Positions 6,804 to 13,736 of a stretch of DNA of 13,736 nucleotides are shown piece by piece. The notes beneath the pieces are model-generated. The model was given only the letters and a program-made list of their open reading frames with translations. It searched no databases and had not been told where the DNA came from. Source of the stretch: Pseudomonadota bacterium (lineage in GTDB: Bacteria; Pseudomonadota; Gammaproteobacteria; Xanthomonadales; Xanthomonadaceae); contig JAEXTE010000068.1 of the NCBI GenBank assembly GCA_023453655.1, positions 1 to 13,736 of the forward strand, written 5' to 3'. Position numbers and translations under genes: made by a program. The first letter of the stretch is position 1. Each line of letters begins with the position of its first letter.

Positions 6804-8029
6804 TGAAGCCCGAACGCAATCCGCCCGCGCACGAGATGGCGGGCGCCTGGTCCCGTGGTGGCCGCGTTGTCGCCCTCGTCGCCTGCGTCGCCCTGCTTGC
6901 GGGCTGCAGCACCGTCAAGGGCTGGTTCGGCGGCGACAGCGAGAAGGCCAAGGCCAAGCGCGCGGCCGAGCCGGCCGAGCTGGTGGAATTCGCGCCCTCG
7001 GCCAGCGTGTCGCGGCTGTGGTCGGCCAGCGCCGGCAAGGGCGAGGACCAGGTTGGTGCCCGCCAGGGCCCGGTCGTCGCCGATGGCCGCGTCTACGCCG
7101 CTGCCGTGCGCGGCGGCGTGCGCGCGTTCGACCTGCAGAGCGGCGCCCAGGCGTGGCGCTACGAGTCGGACCTGCGCCTGAGCGGCGGCCCCGGCGCCGG
7201 CGACGGCCTGGTCGTGGTCGGCAGCCTCGATGGCGAGGTGGTCGCGCTGGATGCGGCCACCGGCGCCGAACGCTGGCAGGCCAAGGTGCCCAACGAGGTG
7301 ATCGCCGCGCCGGTAATCGGGCAGGGCATGGTCTTCGTCCGGTCCAACGATGGCCGCCTGACCGCGTTCGACGCGGGCAGCGGCGAACGCCGCTGGTTCT
7401 GGACGCGGGAGCTGCCGAGCCTGACCGTGCGCGGCAACGACGGCCCGGTGCTGGGTCCCGGCTTCGTCTTCGTCGGGAACGACGACGGCACGGTGGCGGC
7501 GCTGTCGCTGGCCGATGGCCGCCAGATGTGGGATATCCCGGTCGCCCAGCCCGACGGGCGCACCGAGCTCGACCGCATGGCCGACATCGACGGCACGCCG
7601 GTGCTGGACGGCACCGTGCTGTATGCGAGCAGCTATCGCCTGTCGACCGTGGCCATCGATGCGCCCAGCGGCCGGCCGATCTGGGCCAGCGACCGTGGCG
7701 GCTCCTCGCGCCCGGGACTGTCGATCGACAAGGTACTCGTGAGCGACCGCAACGGCTCGGTCTGGGCCCTGGACCGCAGTTCGGGCAGCCCGGCCTGGGA
7801 GCAGCCGGGCCTGGCCCGCCGCAACCTGGGCAACGTGGCGGTGCATGGCGACTATGCGGTGGTCGGCGACTTCGAGGGCTACCTGCACTGGCTGCGCCTG
7901 GACAGCGGCGAGTTCGCGGCGCGCGAACGCGCCGGGCGTGCGCCGGTCAAGGGCGCGCTGGTCGTGGCCGACGGCATCCTCGTGGTGCAGAACGTCAAGG
8001 GCGACCTGACCGCCTGGCGCGTCGACTGA
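6803..8029 (+). CDS. bamB: Outer-membrane protein assembly lipoprotein BamB
   Basis: Lipoprotein of the BAM complex that assists BamA in inserting beta-barrels into the outer membrane. 408 aa. The signal peptide has the lipobox LLAG-Cys35. Next come repeated PQQ-like beta-propeller blades: GRVYAAAVRGGVRAFDLQSG, DGEVVALDAATGAERWQ, DGRLTAFDAGSGERRW, DGTVAALSLADGRQMW, SSYRLSTVAIDAPSGRPIW and RNGSVWALDRSSGSPAW. The reading frame stays open upstream to 6299 across yfgM, but ATG 6803 gives the signal peptide, so the extension is not used; ATG 6836 is a lesser alternative. The N-terminal region before the hydrophobic core is somewhat long (about 20 residues, with Arg-rich ends). It is one base overlapped with yfgM, so coupled. 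Confidence 0.96.
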   Translation: MKPERNPPAHEMAGAWSRGGRVVALVACVALLAGCSTVKGWFGGDSEKAKAKRAAEPAELVEFAPSASVSRLWSASAGKGEDQVGARQGPVVADGRVYAAAVRGGVRAFDLQSGAQAWRYESDLRLSGGPGAGDGLVVVGSLDGEVVALDAATGAERWQAKVPNEVIAAPVIGQGMVFVRSNDGRLTAFDAGSGERRWFWTRELPSLTVRGNDGPVLGPGFVFVGNDDGTVAALSLADGRQMWDIPVAQPDGRTELDRMADIDGTPVLDGTVLYASSYRLSTVAIDAPSGRPIWASDRGGSSRPGLSIDKVLVSDRNGSVWALDRSSGSPAWEQPGLARRNLGNVAVHGDYAVVGDFEGYLHWLRLDSGEFAARERAGRAPVKGALVVADGILVVQNVKGDLTAWRVD

Positions 8030-8321
8030 CGTCGCCTGCCGGACCCGGGCCGCGCCTGGCCCGCGATCCAGGCAGCCTGATGTCCGCGATTGCGGACTGG
8101 GGGATGCTGGAGCGGCAGGGCGCCGGCCCGCCCGGATGTGCGCCCACCCGGTGAATCCGGTCGATCCAGGGCCTGCGTCCCCGGGGCGGTTTCCTGCGCC
8201 GCGGGCGCGGGCACGGTAGGCTTGCCATCCCGATCGCCGGCGCATCCGCCGCCCGCCGATGCCGCGGCCGGCGCGCCCGGCGTCCGGTTTCACCCCCGAA
8301 ATCCTTCCACAACGGTCCAGC
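8030..8321 (+). other. Intergenic region between bamB and der with small inverted repeats
   Basis: A 292-bp gap, unusual in this tightly packed cluster. I see no supported gene. It holds two inverted repeats: GCCTGG (8054-8059) with CCAGGC (8068-8073), and GTCCGC-GATT-GCGGAC (8082-8097); neither has a T-run, so they are not clear terminators. A possible -10 box TAGGCT lies at 8217-8222 without a convincing -35. It may carry a separate der promoter (inference). Confidence 0.4.
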
Positions 8322-9716
8322 ATGCTTCCCTCCGTCGCCCTCGTGGGCCGCCCCAATGTCGGCAAGTCGACGCTGTTCAATGCGCTCACGCGCACCCGCG
8401 ACGCGCTGGTGCACGACGAGCCCGGCGTGACCCGCGACCGCCACTACGGCGTGTGCAGGCTGGAGCAGGGGCGACCGTTCGTGGTGATCGACACCGGCGG
8501 CATCGCCGGGCAGGAAGAAGGCCTGGCCGGGGCGACCGCACGCCAAGCGCGCGCCGCCGCCGAGGAAGCGGACCTGGTGCTGTTCGTGGTCGATGGCCGC
8601 GAAGGCGCTTCGGCCCTGGACGACGACATCCTGCAGTGGCTGCGCAAGGCCGCGCGACCGGTGTTGCTGGTGGTCAACAAGACCGACGGCATCGACGCGC
8701 GCGCGGCGCTGGCCGAGTTCGCGCGTTTCGGCTACGCCGACAGTTTCGCGGTGTCCTCCGCCCACCGGCAGGGCATCGACGACCTGCTCCTCGCGGTGCT
8801 GGAGCGGCTCCCGGCCGATGCCGAGGAGCCGGAAGAGGATCCCGGCCGCGTGCGGGTGGCCTTCGTCGGCCGGCCGAACGTGGGCAAGTCGACCCTGGTC
8901 AACCGCATCCTCGGCGAGGAACGCATGATCGCCTCGGACGTGCCGGGCACGACGCGCGACTCGATCGCGGTCGACCTCGAACGCGACGGTCGCAGCTACC
9001 GCCTGATCGATACCGCCGGCCTGCGGCGCAAGTCGCGGGTCGACGAGGCGGTGGAGAAGTTCTCGATCGTCAAGACGCTGCAGGCGATCGAGGAATGCCA
9101 GGTCGCGGTGATCATGATCGACGCCAGCGAAGGCGTGACCGAGCAGGACGCCTCGGTGCTGGGTGCCGTGCTCGATGCCGGCCGTGCCCTGGTCGTGGCG
9201 GTCAACAAGTGGGACGGGCTGAGCACCTACCAGCGCGAGCAGACCGAAGCGCTGCTTTCGCGCAAGCTTGCCTTCGTCAACTGGGCCGAAGCGGTGCGCA
9301 TCAGCGCCAGGCATGGTTCGGGCCTGCGCGAGCTGTTCCGCGCCATCCACCGCGCGCACGGTTCGGCCACGCGGCAGTTCAGCACCGCCGAGGTCACCCG
9401 CGCGCTGGAGATCGCCTACGAGGCCAGCCCGCCACCGGTGGTGCGCGGACACGCGCCGAAGCTGCGCTTCGCCCACCCCGGCGGCGAGAACCCGCCGACC
9501 TTCGTGGTCCACGGTTCGCGCCTGAAGTCGCTGCCGCCGACCTACACGCGCTATCTCGAGAACTTCTTCCGCAAGCGCTTCAAGCTGGTCGGAACGCCGG
9601 TGCGTTTCGTGTTCAAGGAGGGGGACAACCCCTACAAGGACAAGAAGAACGTGCTCACCGAGCGCCAGGTGGCCAGGAAGCGGCGCCTGATCCGGCACGT
9701 CAAGCGCGGCAGGTAG
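8322..9716 (+). CDS. der: Ribosome biogenesis GTPase Der (EngA)
   Basis: Essential GTPase with two tandem G domains, needed for maturation of the 50S subunit. 464 aa, as usual for the family. G domain 1: P-loop GRPNVGKS (9-16), EPGVTRD (33-39), DTGG (57-60), NKTD (119-122). G domain 2: P-loop GRPNVGKS (183-190), VPGTTRD (207-213), DTAG (230-233), NKWD (295-298). A KH-like RNA-binding domain follows (about 365-440), with the conserved [10 protein letters not shown], and a basic tail. ATG 8322 places the first P-loop at the normal distance; no strong Shine-Dalgarno is visible. It closes the conserved yfgM-bamB-der group; mobA follows after 10 bp. Confidence 0.98.
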   Translation: MLPSVALVGRPNVGKSTLFNALTRTRDALVHDEPGVTRDRHYGVCRLEQGRPFVVIDTGGIAGQEEGLAGATARQARAAAEEADLVLFVVDGREGASALDDDILQWLRKAARPVLLVVNKTDGIDARAALAEFARFGYADSFAVSSAHRQGIDDLLLAVLERLPADAEEPEEDPGRVRVAFVGRPNVGKSTLVNRILGEERMIASDVPGTTRDSIAVDLERDGRSYRLIDTAGLRRKSRVDEAVEKFSIVKTLQAIEECQVAVIMIDASEGVTEQDASVLGAVLDAGRALVVAVNKWDGLSTYQREQTEALLSRKLAFVNWAEAVRISARHGSGLRELFRAIHRAHGSATRQFSTAEVTRALEIAYEASPPPVVRGHAPKLRFAHPGGENPPTFVVHGSRLKSLPPTYTRYLENFFRKRFKLVGTPVRFVFKEGDNPYKDKKNVLTERQVARKRRLIRHVKRGR

Positions 9717-9726
9717 CCGCGGCGCC

Positions 9727-10320
9727 ATGGAGGAGCGGTCCGCCATCGCCGGGCAGGACGTCACCCTCGGCCTCCTCGCCGGCGGGCGCGCCACGCGCCT
9801 GGACGGGCGCGACAAAGCCTGGCTCGAACGCGATGGCGTGCCGCAGGTGTTGCGCCTGGCGCGCCGCTTCGGCGTGGGCACGGGCGCGATCCTGGTGTCG
9901 GCCAACCGCGGCCTGGACCGCCATGCCGGAGCCGGACTGCAAGTCGTCGCCGACCGGGTTGCCAACGCAGGGCCGCTGGCCGGCCTCGACGCCCTGGCCG
10001 CGGCCTGCGCGACGCCCTGGCTGCTGACCCTGCCGGTGGACCTCGTGGACGCGAACGACTGCCTGCTGCCCAGCCTCGTCGCGGTCGCGGGCACGCGCGG
10101 CGCGAGCGCGCAGGACGACGACGGTCTGCAGCCGCTGGTGGCGCTGTGGCCGGTGCCCGCCCTGCGCGCGGCCGTGGCCGAGGCGCTGGCGCAGCGCGCG
10201 CTGGCGGTCCAGGCCCTGCAGGCCCGGATGGGCATGGGCGTGGCGCGTTTCCCGGGGGTACGCTTCGGCAACCTCAATACGCCGGACGACCTGCGGGCCG
10301 CCGGTATCGACCCCACCTGA
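9727..10320 (+). CDS. mobA: Molybdenum cofactor guanylyltransferase MobA
   Basis: Cytoplasmic enzyme joining GMP from GTP to Mo-molybdopterin to make the bis-MGD cofactor of DMSO-reductase-family enzymes. 197 aa. Nucleotide-binding motif LLAGGRATRLDGRDK (16-30, with Lys30), GPLAGL (82-87), metal-binding Asp105 in LPVDLVDAND (E. coli has a CDTP-type motif, so Cys is Val here), QPLVALW (135-141) and NLNTPDDL (182-189) all fit MobA. It starts 10 bp after der, and its stop is 2 bp before moeA, indicating one transcript. No mobB is visible. The alternative, a related nucleotidyltransferase such as MocA, is less likely given the moeA/moeB neighbours. Confidence 0.9.
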   Translation: MEERSAIAGQDVTLGLLAGGRATRLDGRDKAWLERDGVPQVLRLARRFGVGTGAILVSANRGLDRHAGAGLQVVADRVANAGPLAGLDALAAACATPWLLTLPVDLVDANDCLLPSLVAVAGTRGASAQDDDGLQPLVALWPVPALRAAVAEALAQRALAVQALQARMGMGVARFPGVRFGNLNTPDDLRAAGIDPT

Positions 10321-10322
10321 CC

Positions 10323-11552
10323 ATGGCCGACGACGCATTCCCGCTGCGCATCCCCTACGCCCAGGCGCTGGCGATCATCGAGCGCGTCGCGGGCGCCCGG
10401 CGGCTGCCGCAGGAGCACACCGCGACCGCGCGCGCGCACGGGCGGGTGCTGGCGCGCGAAGTGGTCGCCGACGTCGGGATGCCCGCTTTCGACAACGCCG
10501 CGATGGACGGTTTCGCGCTGCGCCACGCCGATCTGGCCGGCGCGGAGGGGGCCGGCCTGCTGCTGGTCGGGGAGCAGTTCGCGGGTGCGGCAACGGCGGT
10601 GGGAGCGGGCCCGGGCGAGTGCGTGCGCATCACCACCGGTGCGCCGCTGCCGCCCGGCACCGACACCGTGGTGATGAAGGAAAACACGGTGGTCGAGGGT
10701 GCGCGGGTACGCATCCTCGAACCAGTCGCGTCCGGGCGCCACGTGCGCCGCCGCGGCGAGGACGTGCGCGTGGGCGACCTGGTGGCCTCGCCGGGCGAGG
10801 TGCTCACGCCGGCGCGCGTGGCGCTGCTCTCGGCGCTGGGCGTGGCCGGCGTCGACACGGTGCGTCGCCCGACGGTGGCGGTCTTCGCCACCGGCGACGA
10901 GCTGGTCGAGCCCGGGATGCCGCTGGCGCACGGCCAGGTCTACAACTCCAACCGCGAACTGCTGATGGGCCTGCTGCGGGCCGAGGGACTCGACCCGGTG
11001 GCCTGGCCGACGCTGCCCGACGACCCGGCCGCGATCGAATCGGCGTTGCGCCACGCCGGCGAGGCCTTCGACCTGGTGCTGACCTGTGGCGGCGTCTCCG
11101 CCGGCGAGAAGGACCACCTGCCGGCCCTGCTGCAGCGGCGCGGACACGTGTATTTCTGGAAGGTGCTGATGCGGCCCGGCATGCCCGCGCTGCTGGCCGA
11201 CGGAGGCACGCTCGGGCCCGCGCTGTTCCTGTGCCTCCCGGGCAATCCGGTTTCGGTGCTGGCGACTTTCCTGGCGCTGGCGCGCCCGTTGCTGGACGGA
11301 CTCCAGGGCAGGGCGCCCCGCAAGCGCTGGCGGGCACGGCTGGCCGCGCCCTGGGACAAGCGCCACGACCGGCTCGAGTTCCTGCGCGGCCGCCTGGCCA
11401 GCAGCGAAGACGGCAGCCTGCTGGTGGAGCCGGATCCGGCGGACGGATCGCATCGCATGCGCGCCGCTGCGGACGCCGATGCCCTGATCGTGCTCGACGA
11501 GGGCGCCCGGCGGCTCGAGGCGGGCGACGTGGTCCCGGTGCTGCCTTACTGA
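10323..11552 (+). CDS. moeA: Molybdopterin molybdenumtransferase MoeA
   Basis: Inserts molybdate into adenylylated molybdopterin to form Mo-cofactor. 409 aa, the family length. Conserved blocks appear in order: MPAFDNAAMDGFALR (53-67), CVRITTGAPLPPGTDTVVMKE (100-120), VFATGDELVEPG (187-198), QVYNSN (205-210), LTCGGVSAGEKDHL (253-266), KVLMRPGMP (280-288) and LPGNPVSV (305-312); the C-terminal domain IV ends EAGDVVPVLPY. ATG 10323 sits 2 bp after the mobA stop, so translation is probably coupled. Together with mobA and moeB it forms a small Moco-maturation operon that lacks moaA-E. Confidence 0.97.
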   Translation: MADDAFPLRIPYAQALAIIERVAGARRLPQEHTATARAHGRVLAREVVADVGMPAFDNAAMDGFALRHADLAGAEGAGLLLVGEQFAGAATAVGAGPGECVRITTGAPLPPGTDTVVMKENTVVEGARVRILEPVASGRHVRRRGEDVRVGDLVASPGEVLTPARVALLSALGVAGVDTVRRPTVAVFATGDELVEPGMPLAHGQVYNSNRELLMGLLRAEGLDPVAWPTLPDDPAAIESALRHAGEAFDLVLTCGGVSAGEKDHLPALLQRRGHVYFWKVLMRPGMPALLADGGTLGPALFLCLPGNPVSVLATFLALARPLLDGLQGRAPRKRWRARLAAPWDKRHDRLEFLRGRLASSEDGSLLVEPDPADGSHRMRAAADADALIVLDEGARRLEAGDVVPVLPY

Positions 11553-11606
11553 TCCGGCCCGCGCGACGCAGCGTGCCGCCACCTCGTGCTGGCCCGGATA
11601 CCTGCG

Positions 11607-11623
11607 TCGCCCCGCGGGGGCGA
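11607..11623 (+). other. GC hairpin upstream of moeB
   Basis: TCGCCCC (11607-11613), loop GCG, GGGGCGA (11617-11623): a perfect 7-bp inverted repeat. It lies 10 bases before the moeB start and overlaps the candidate -10 box GATAAT (11622-11627). No T-run follows, so it is not a clear terminator; it could be a regulator site or chance in GC-rich DNA. Confidence 0.35.
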
Positions 11624-11627
11624 TAAT
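11622..11627 (+). promoter_or_regulatory. Candidate -10 box for a leaderless moeB transcript
   Basis: GATAAT matches TATAAT in 5 of 6 positions and ends 6 bases before ATG 11634, so a start at the usual distance would fall on or beside the A of the start codon. No Shine-Dalgarno is present between the box and the ATG. No convincing -35 is visible. Confidence 0.4.
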
Positions 11628-11633
11628 CGGCGC

Positions 11634-12761
11634 ATGATCAGGGAAATCACGCCGCGCGACGCCAGCTACCGCCTTGCCCAGGGCGCGGTGCTGGTGGACG
11701 TGCGCGAAGAGCACGAACGCGAGCTGGGCATGGCCCAGGGCGCGCTGGGGGTGGCGCGGGCCGACCTCGAGGCCGCGCCGCACCAGCACCTGCCGGGTCC
11801 CGATGCGGACATCATGCTGATCTGCCAGAGCGGCGGACGCTCGCTGCTCGCCGCCCAGCAGCTGCAGCGGCTGGGCTACCGGCGCGTGGTCTCGGTGCGC
11901 GGCGGCACCCTGATGTGGCAGGCCGAAGGGCTGCCGCTGACGCGTCCGACCGGCACGGTCGACGAGGATTTCCACGAACGCTATTCGCGCCACCTGCGCC
12001 TGCCGGAGATCGGGGCGCGCGGGCAGCGCCGGCTCGAAGCCGCCAGCGTGGTGGTGGTGGGCGCGGGTGGGCTGGGCTCGCCGATCGCCTTCTACCTGGC
12101 CGCGGCCGGCGTGGGCCAGCTGCGCCTGGTCGACGACGACGTGGTCGACCGCAGCAACCTGCAGCGCCAGATCCTGCACACCGATGCCGACATCGGCGTG
12201 GCCAAGGTCGAGTCGGCGCACACGCGGCTGTCGGCGCTCAACCCGCGGGTGTCGGTCGAGCCCGTGGCCGAGCGCCTGGAGTCGGCCAACGTGGAGCGGC
12301 TGATCGCCGATGCCGACGTGGTGGTCGACGGCGGCGACAACTTCCCGGTCCGCTACCTGCTCAACGACGCCTGCGTGCACCTGGGCAAGCCGCTGGTGTA
12401 TGGCGCGGTACACCGGTTCGAGGGGCAGGTGAGCGTGTTCGATGCCGGGCGACAGCGCGGACGCATGCCGTGCTACCGCTGCCTGTTTCCCGAGCCGCCG
12501 CCGCCCGAAGCCGCGCCCAACTGCAGTGAAGCCGGCGTGCTGGGCGTGCTGCCCGGCGTGGTGGGCATGCTGCAGGCGACCGAGGCGCTGAAGCTGCTGC
12601 TGCACGTCGGCGAACCGCTGACCGGCCGGCTGCTGCATTTCGACGCGCTGTCGATGCGGTTCCGCGAAACCCGGCTCGCTCCTGATCCCGACTGCCCACT
12701 GTGCGCGCCGGGTGCGGCCTTTCCCGGCTATATCGACTACGCAGCGTTCTGCGCCGGCTGA
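11634..12761 (+). CDS. moeB: Rhodanese-MoeB fusion: molybdopterin-synthase adenylyltransferase
   Basis: Adenylates the C-terminal glycine of the small sulfur carrier MoaD (or a relative) before sulfur transfer for molybdopterin synthesis. 375 aa. Residues 1-103 are a rhodanese domain with active loop CQSGGR (Cys64); residues 112-375 are a ThiF/MoeB E1-like domain: ERYSRHLRLPEIG, nucleotide motif VGAGGLGS (142-149), DDDVVDRSNLQRQ, DGGDNF (232-237), zinc pairs Cys280/Cys283 and Cys354/Cys357, and candidate catalytic Cys297 (NCSEAG). The rhodanese part probably supplies sulfur to the activated carrier, as in MOCS3/Uba4, where it is C-terminal instead. ATG 11634 is preferred over GTG 11586, since translation from it begins at the rhodanese fold. 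It lies 81 bp after moeA and may have its own promoter. Confidence 0.93.
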   Translation: MIREITPRDASYRLAQGAVLVDVREEHERELGMAQGALGVARADLEAAPHQHLPGPDADIMLICQSGGRSLLAAQQLQRLGYRRVVSVRGGTLMWQAEGLPLTRPTGTVDEDFHERYSRHLRLPEIGARGQRRLEAASVVVVGAGGLGSPIAFYLAAAGVGQLRLVDDDVVDRSNLQRQILHTDADIGVAKVESAHTRLSALNPRVSVEPVAERLESANVERLIADADVVVDGGDNFPVRYLLNDACVHLGKPLVYGAVHRFEGQVSVFDAGRQRGRMPCYRCLFPEPPPPEAAPNCSEAGVLGVLPGVVGMLQATEALKLLLHVGEPLTGRLLHFDALSMRFRETRLAPDPDCPLCAPGAAFPGYIDYAAFCAG

Positions 12762-12879
12762 ACCTGGCCACGGCGACATCGCCTGCACGACGCTGTGCTA
12801 GCTTCGAGGGCGCCGCAGGGTCCGGCGGGGAGCATGCGACCGGCCGGGCGGCCCCCTTCCAGCCGGTGCAGGTGACCTC
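12762..12879 (+). other. Intergenic region between moeB and the DUF2272 gene
   Basis: 118 bp with no clear terminator for moeB. A possible extended -10 box TGC-TAGCTT (12796-12804) is present; the nearest -35-like site, GCGACA (12774-12779), is 19 bp away, so the promoter call is weak. Confidence 0.25.
12870..12875 (+). promoter_or_regulatory. Ribosome binding site deciding a TTG start
   Basis: AGGTGA lies 4 bases before TTG 12880. The frame is closed by TAG at 12799, and between that stop and 12880 it holds no ATG or GTG. TTG is therefore the first usable start, and it yields an intact signal peptide. Confidence 0.6.
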
Positions 12880-13736
12880 TTGCCGCGTCTCGCCTTCCTG
12901 TTGTTTCTTTCGCTGCTGTGCGGGCTGCCGTCGTCCGCGGCGCTGGCCTCGGATCCCTGCATGCGCCTGGGCACGCCGGCGGCGGACGACGTACCGGGCC
13001 GCATCGCGGCCGTGGCCTGCGAAGAACACCGCAACTGGTACCGGCCCTTCATCGAAGCCGATGGCCGGGTGGGCGTGGTCAGCGTGCGCGAGGCGCAGCG
13101 CGCGCAGCTGGTCAACGGCCAGCCGGCATGGGAGCGGGTGATCGAGTACTGGCGCGGCAGCGGGCTGCTGTGGCAGGCCGGCGCCGGCGATTGCGCCTAC
13201 GGCGAACTGCCGGCGCCCTCGTGTCGCGCGTTCGTCGTCGACACGCCGTGGTCGGCCGCGTTCGTGTCCTGGGTCATGCAGCGCGCGGGCCTGCCGGGCT
13301 TCGGCGCGTCCGCCAGCCACCTCGGCTACGTGCGACGCGCCTACCGCGAACCCTTCCTCAGCCCCTACCGCGTGTCCAACCCCGAGTCCGGCAAGGTCGG
13401 GGTGGGCGACATGCTGTGCAGCGTGCGCGGCGGCACCCGCGTGTACGGTTTCGGCGAGCTGGCCCACGTACTCAGCAACAACGACCCGGGCCTGGGCATG
13501 CACTGCGACATCGTGGTCGGCACCTCCATCCGCGACCGGGTGCAATACGCGCACCTGATCGGCGGGAACGTGTTCGACACGGTCGCCATGCGCGAGCTGC
13601 CGCTGAGCCCGGGCGGACGCTTCGCCGCGCTGCCGATGCGCCTGGCGAGCGACCCGGACTGCACGCCCGAAAGCCGCCACGTGTGCGACCTCAACCGCCA
13701 GGACTGGTCGGTGCTGCTGCAGCTGCGGCCGGCGGC
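12880..13736 (+). CDS. Exported DUF2272 domain protein (3' end cut by window)
   Basis: Function unknown. The frame is open for 285 codons to the window edge. TTG 12880 with AGGTGA upstream gives an N-terminal signal peptide (PRLAFLLFLSLLCGLPSSA, cleavage probably after ALA at residues 21-23), so the mature protein is likely periplasmic or secreted. The segment PWSAAFVSWVMQRAGLPGF (123-141), a following His147-Tyr150, GDMLC (176-180) and MHCDIVV (207-213) fit the DUF2272 family as I recall it. The layout recalls papain-like NlpC/P60 or CHAP enzymes (start of a helix, later His), but Ser/Ala occupy the place where those have Cys, so no activity is claimed. At least nine Cys occur in the mature part, allowing disulfides. 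It is the gene after moeB and may be transcribed separately. Confidence 0.75.
   Translation, partial: MPRLAFLLFLSLLCGLPSSAALASDPCMRLGTPAADDVPGRIAAVACEEHRNWYRPFIEADGRVGVVSVREAQRAQLVNGQPAWERVIEYWRGSGLLWQAGAGDCAYGELPAPSCRAFVVDTPWSAAFVSWVMQRAGLPGFGASASHLGYVRRAYREPFLSPYRVSNPESGKVGVGDMLCSVRGGTRVYGFGELAHVLSNNDPGLGMHCDIVVGTSIRDRVQYAHLIGGNVFDTVAMRELPLSPGGRFAALPMRLASDPDCTPESRHVCDLNRQDWSVLLQLRPA

Noticed and set aside
7995..12788. Nearly 1600-codon minus-strand open frame opposite der, mobA, moeA and moeB
   Set aside because: It spans four genes with full sets of family motifs on the other strand, and its composition (Arg, His, Gln, Ala, Gly) is that of a GC-rich shadow frame.

Overview
This is a GC-rich (about 70% by eye), gene-dense chromosomal window. 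The coding style and protein sequences fit a gammaproteobacterium of the Xanthomonadaceae (Lysobacter, Luteimonas or Xanthomonas relatives). This assignment rests on recalled protein similarity and gene order, not on a database search. I see no mobile elements, CRISPR arrays, rRNA or tRNA genes.

Layout. On the minus strand, positions 1-2588 carry a fatty-acid oxidation unit: a TetR/PsrA-like regulator followed 36 bp later by a FadN-type 3-hydroxyacyl-CoA dehydrogenase/enoyl-CoA hydratase that runs off the left edge. Just in front of the regulator lies a perfect inverted repeat, TCAAAC-N4-GTTTGA, which fits the published PsrA box. It overlaps the predicted transcription start of a TTGCAC-17-TAATAT promoter, so the unit probably represses itself.

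Divergently, on the plus strand, a conserved gammaproteobacterial housekeeping cluster runs from ndk through rlmN, pilF/pilW, a rodZ-like gene, yfgM and bamB to der. These cover nucleotide balancing, rRNA/tRNA methylation, type IV pilus secretin assembly, cell shape, a Sec-translocon ancillary factor, outer-membrane protein insertion and ribosome biogenesis. Several junctions overlap: rlmN/pilF by 14 bp, pilF/rodZ by ATGA and yfgM/bamB by TGATG. In Pseudomonas and E. coli ispG and hisS sit between rodZ and yfgM; here that slot holds about 107 bp with a GC-rich hairpin.

After der come three molybdenum-cofactor genes: mobA, moeA and a moeB whose product has an N-terminal rhodanese domain. The right edge holds a secreted DUF2272 protein, cut by the window.

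The region is mostly ordinary core genome. The parts most worth a second look are the ndk leader (a 10-bp perfect hairpin plus U-tract between a TAGAAT box and the gene), the PsrA-type operator, the rhodanese-MoeB fusion with a possible leaderless start, and the missing ispG-hisS pair. I did not find convincing evidence for an undescribed multi-gene system.
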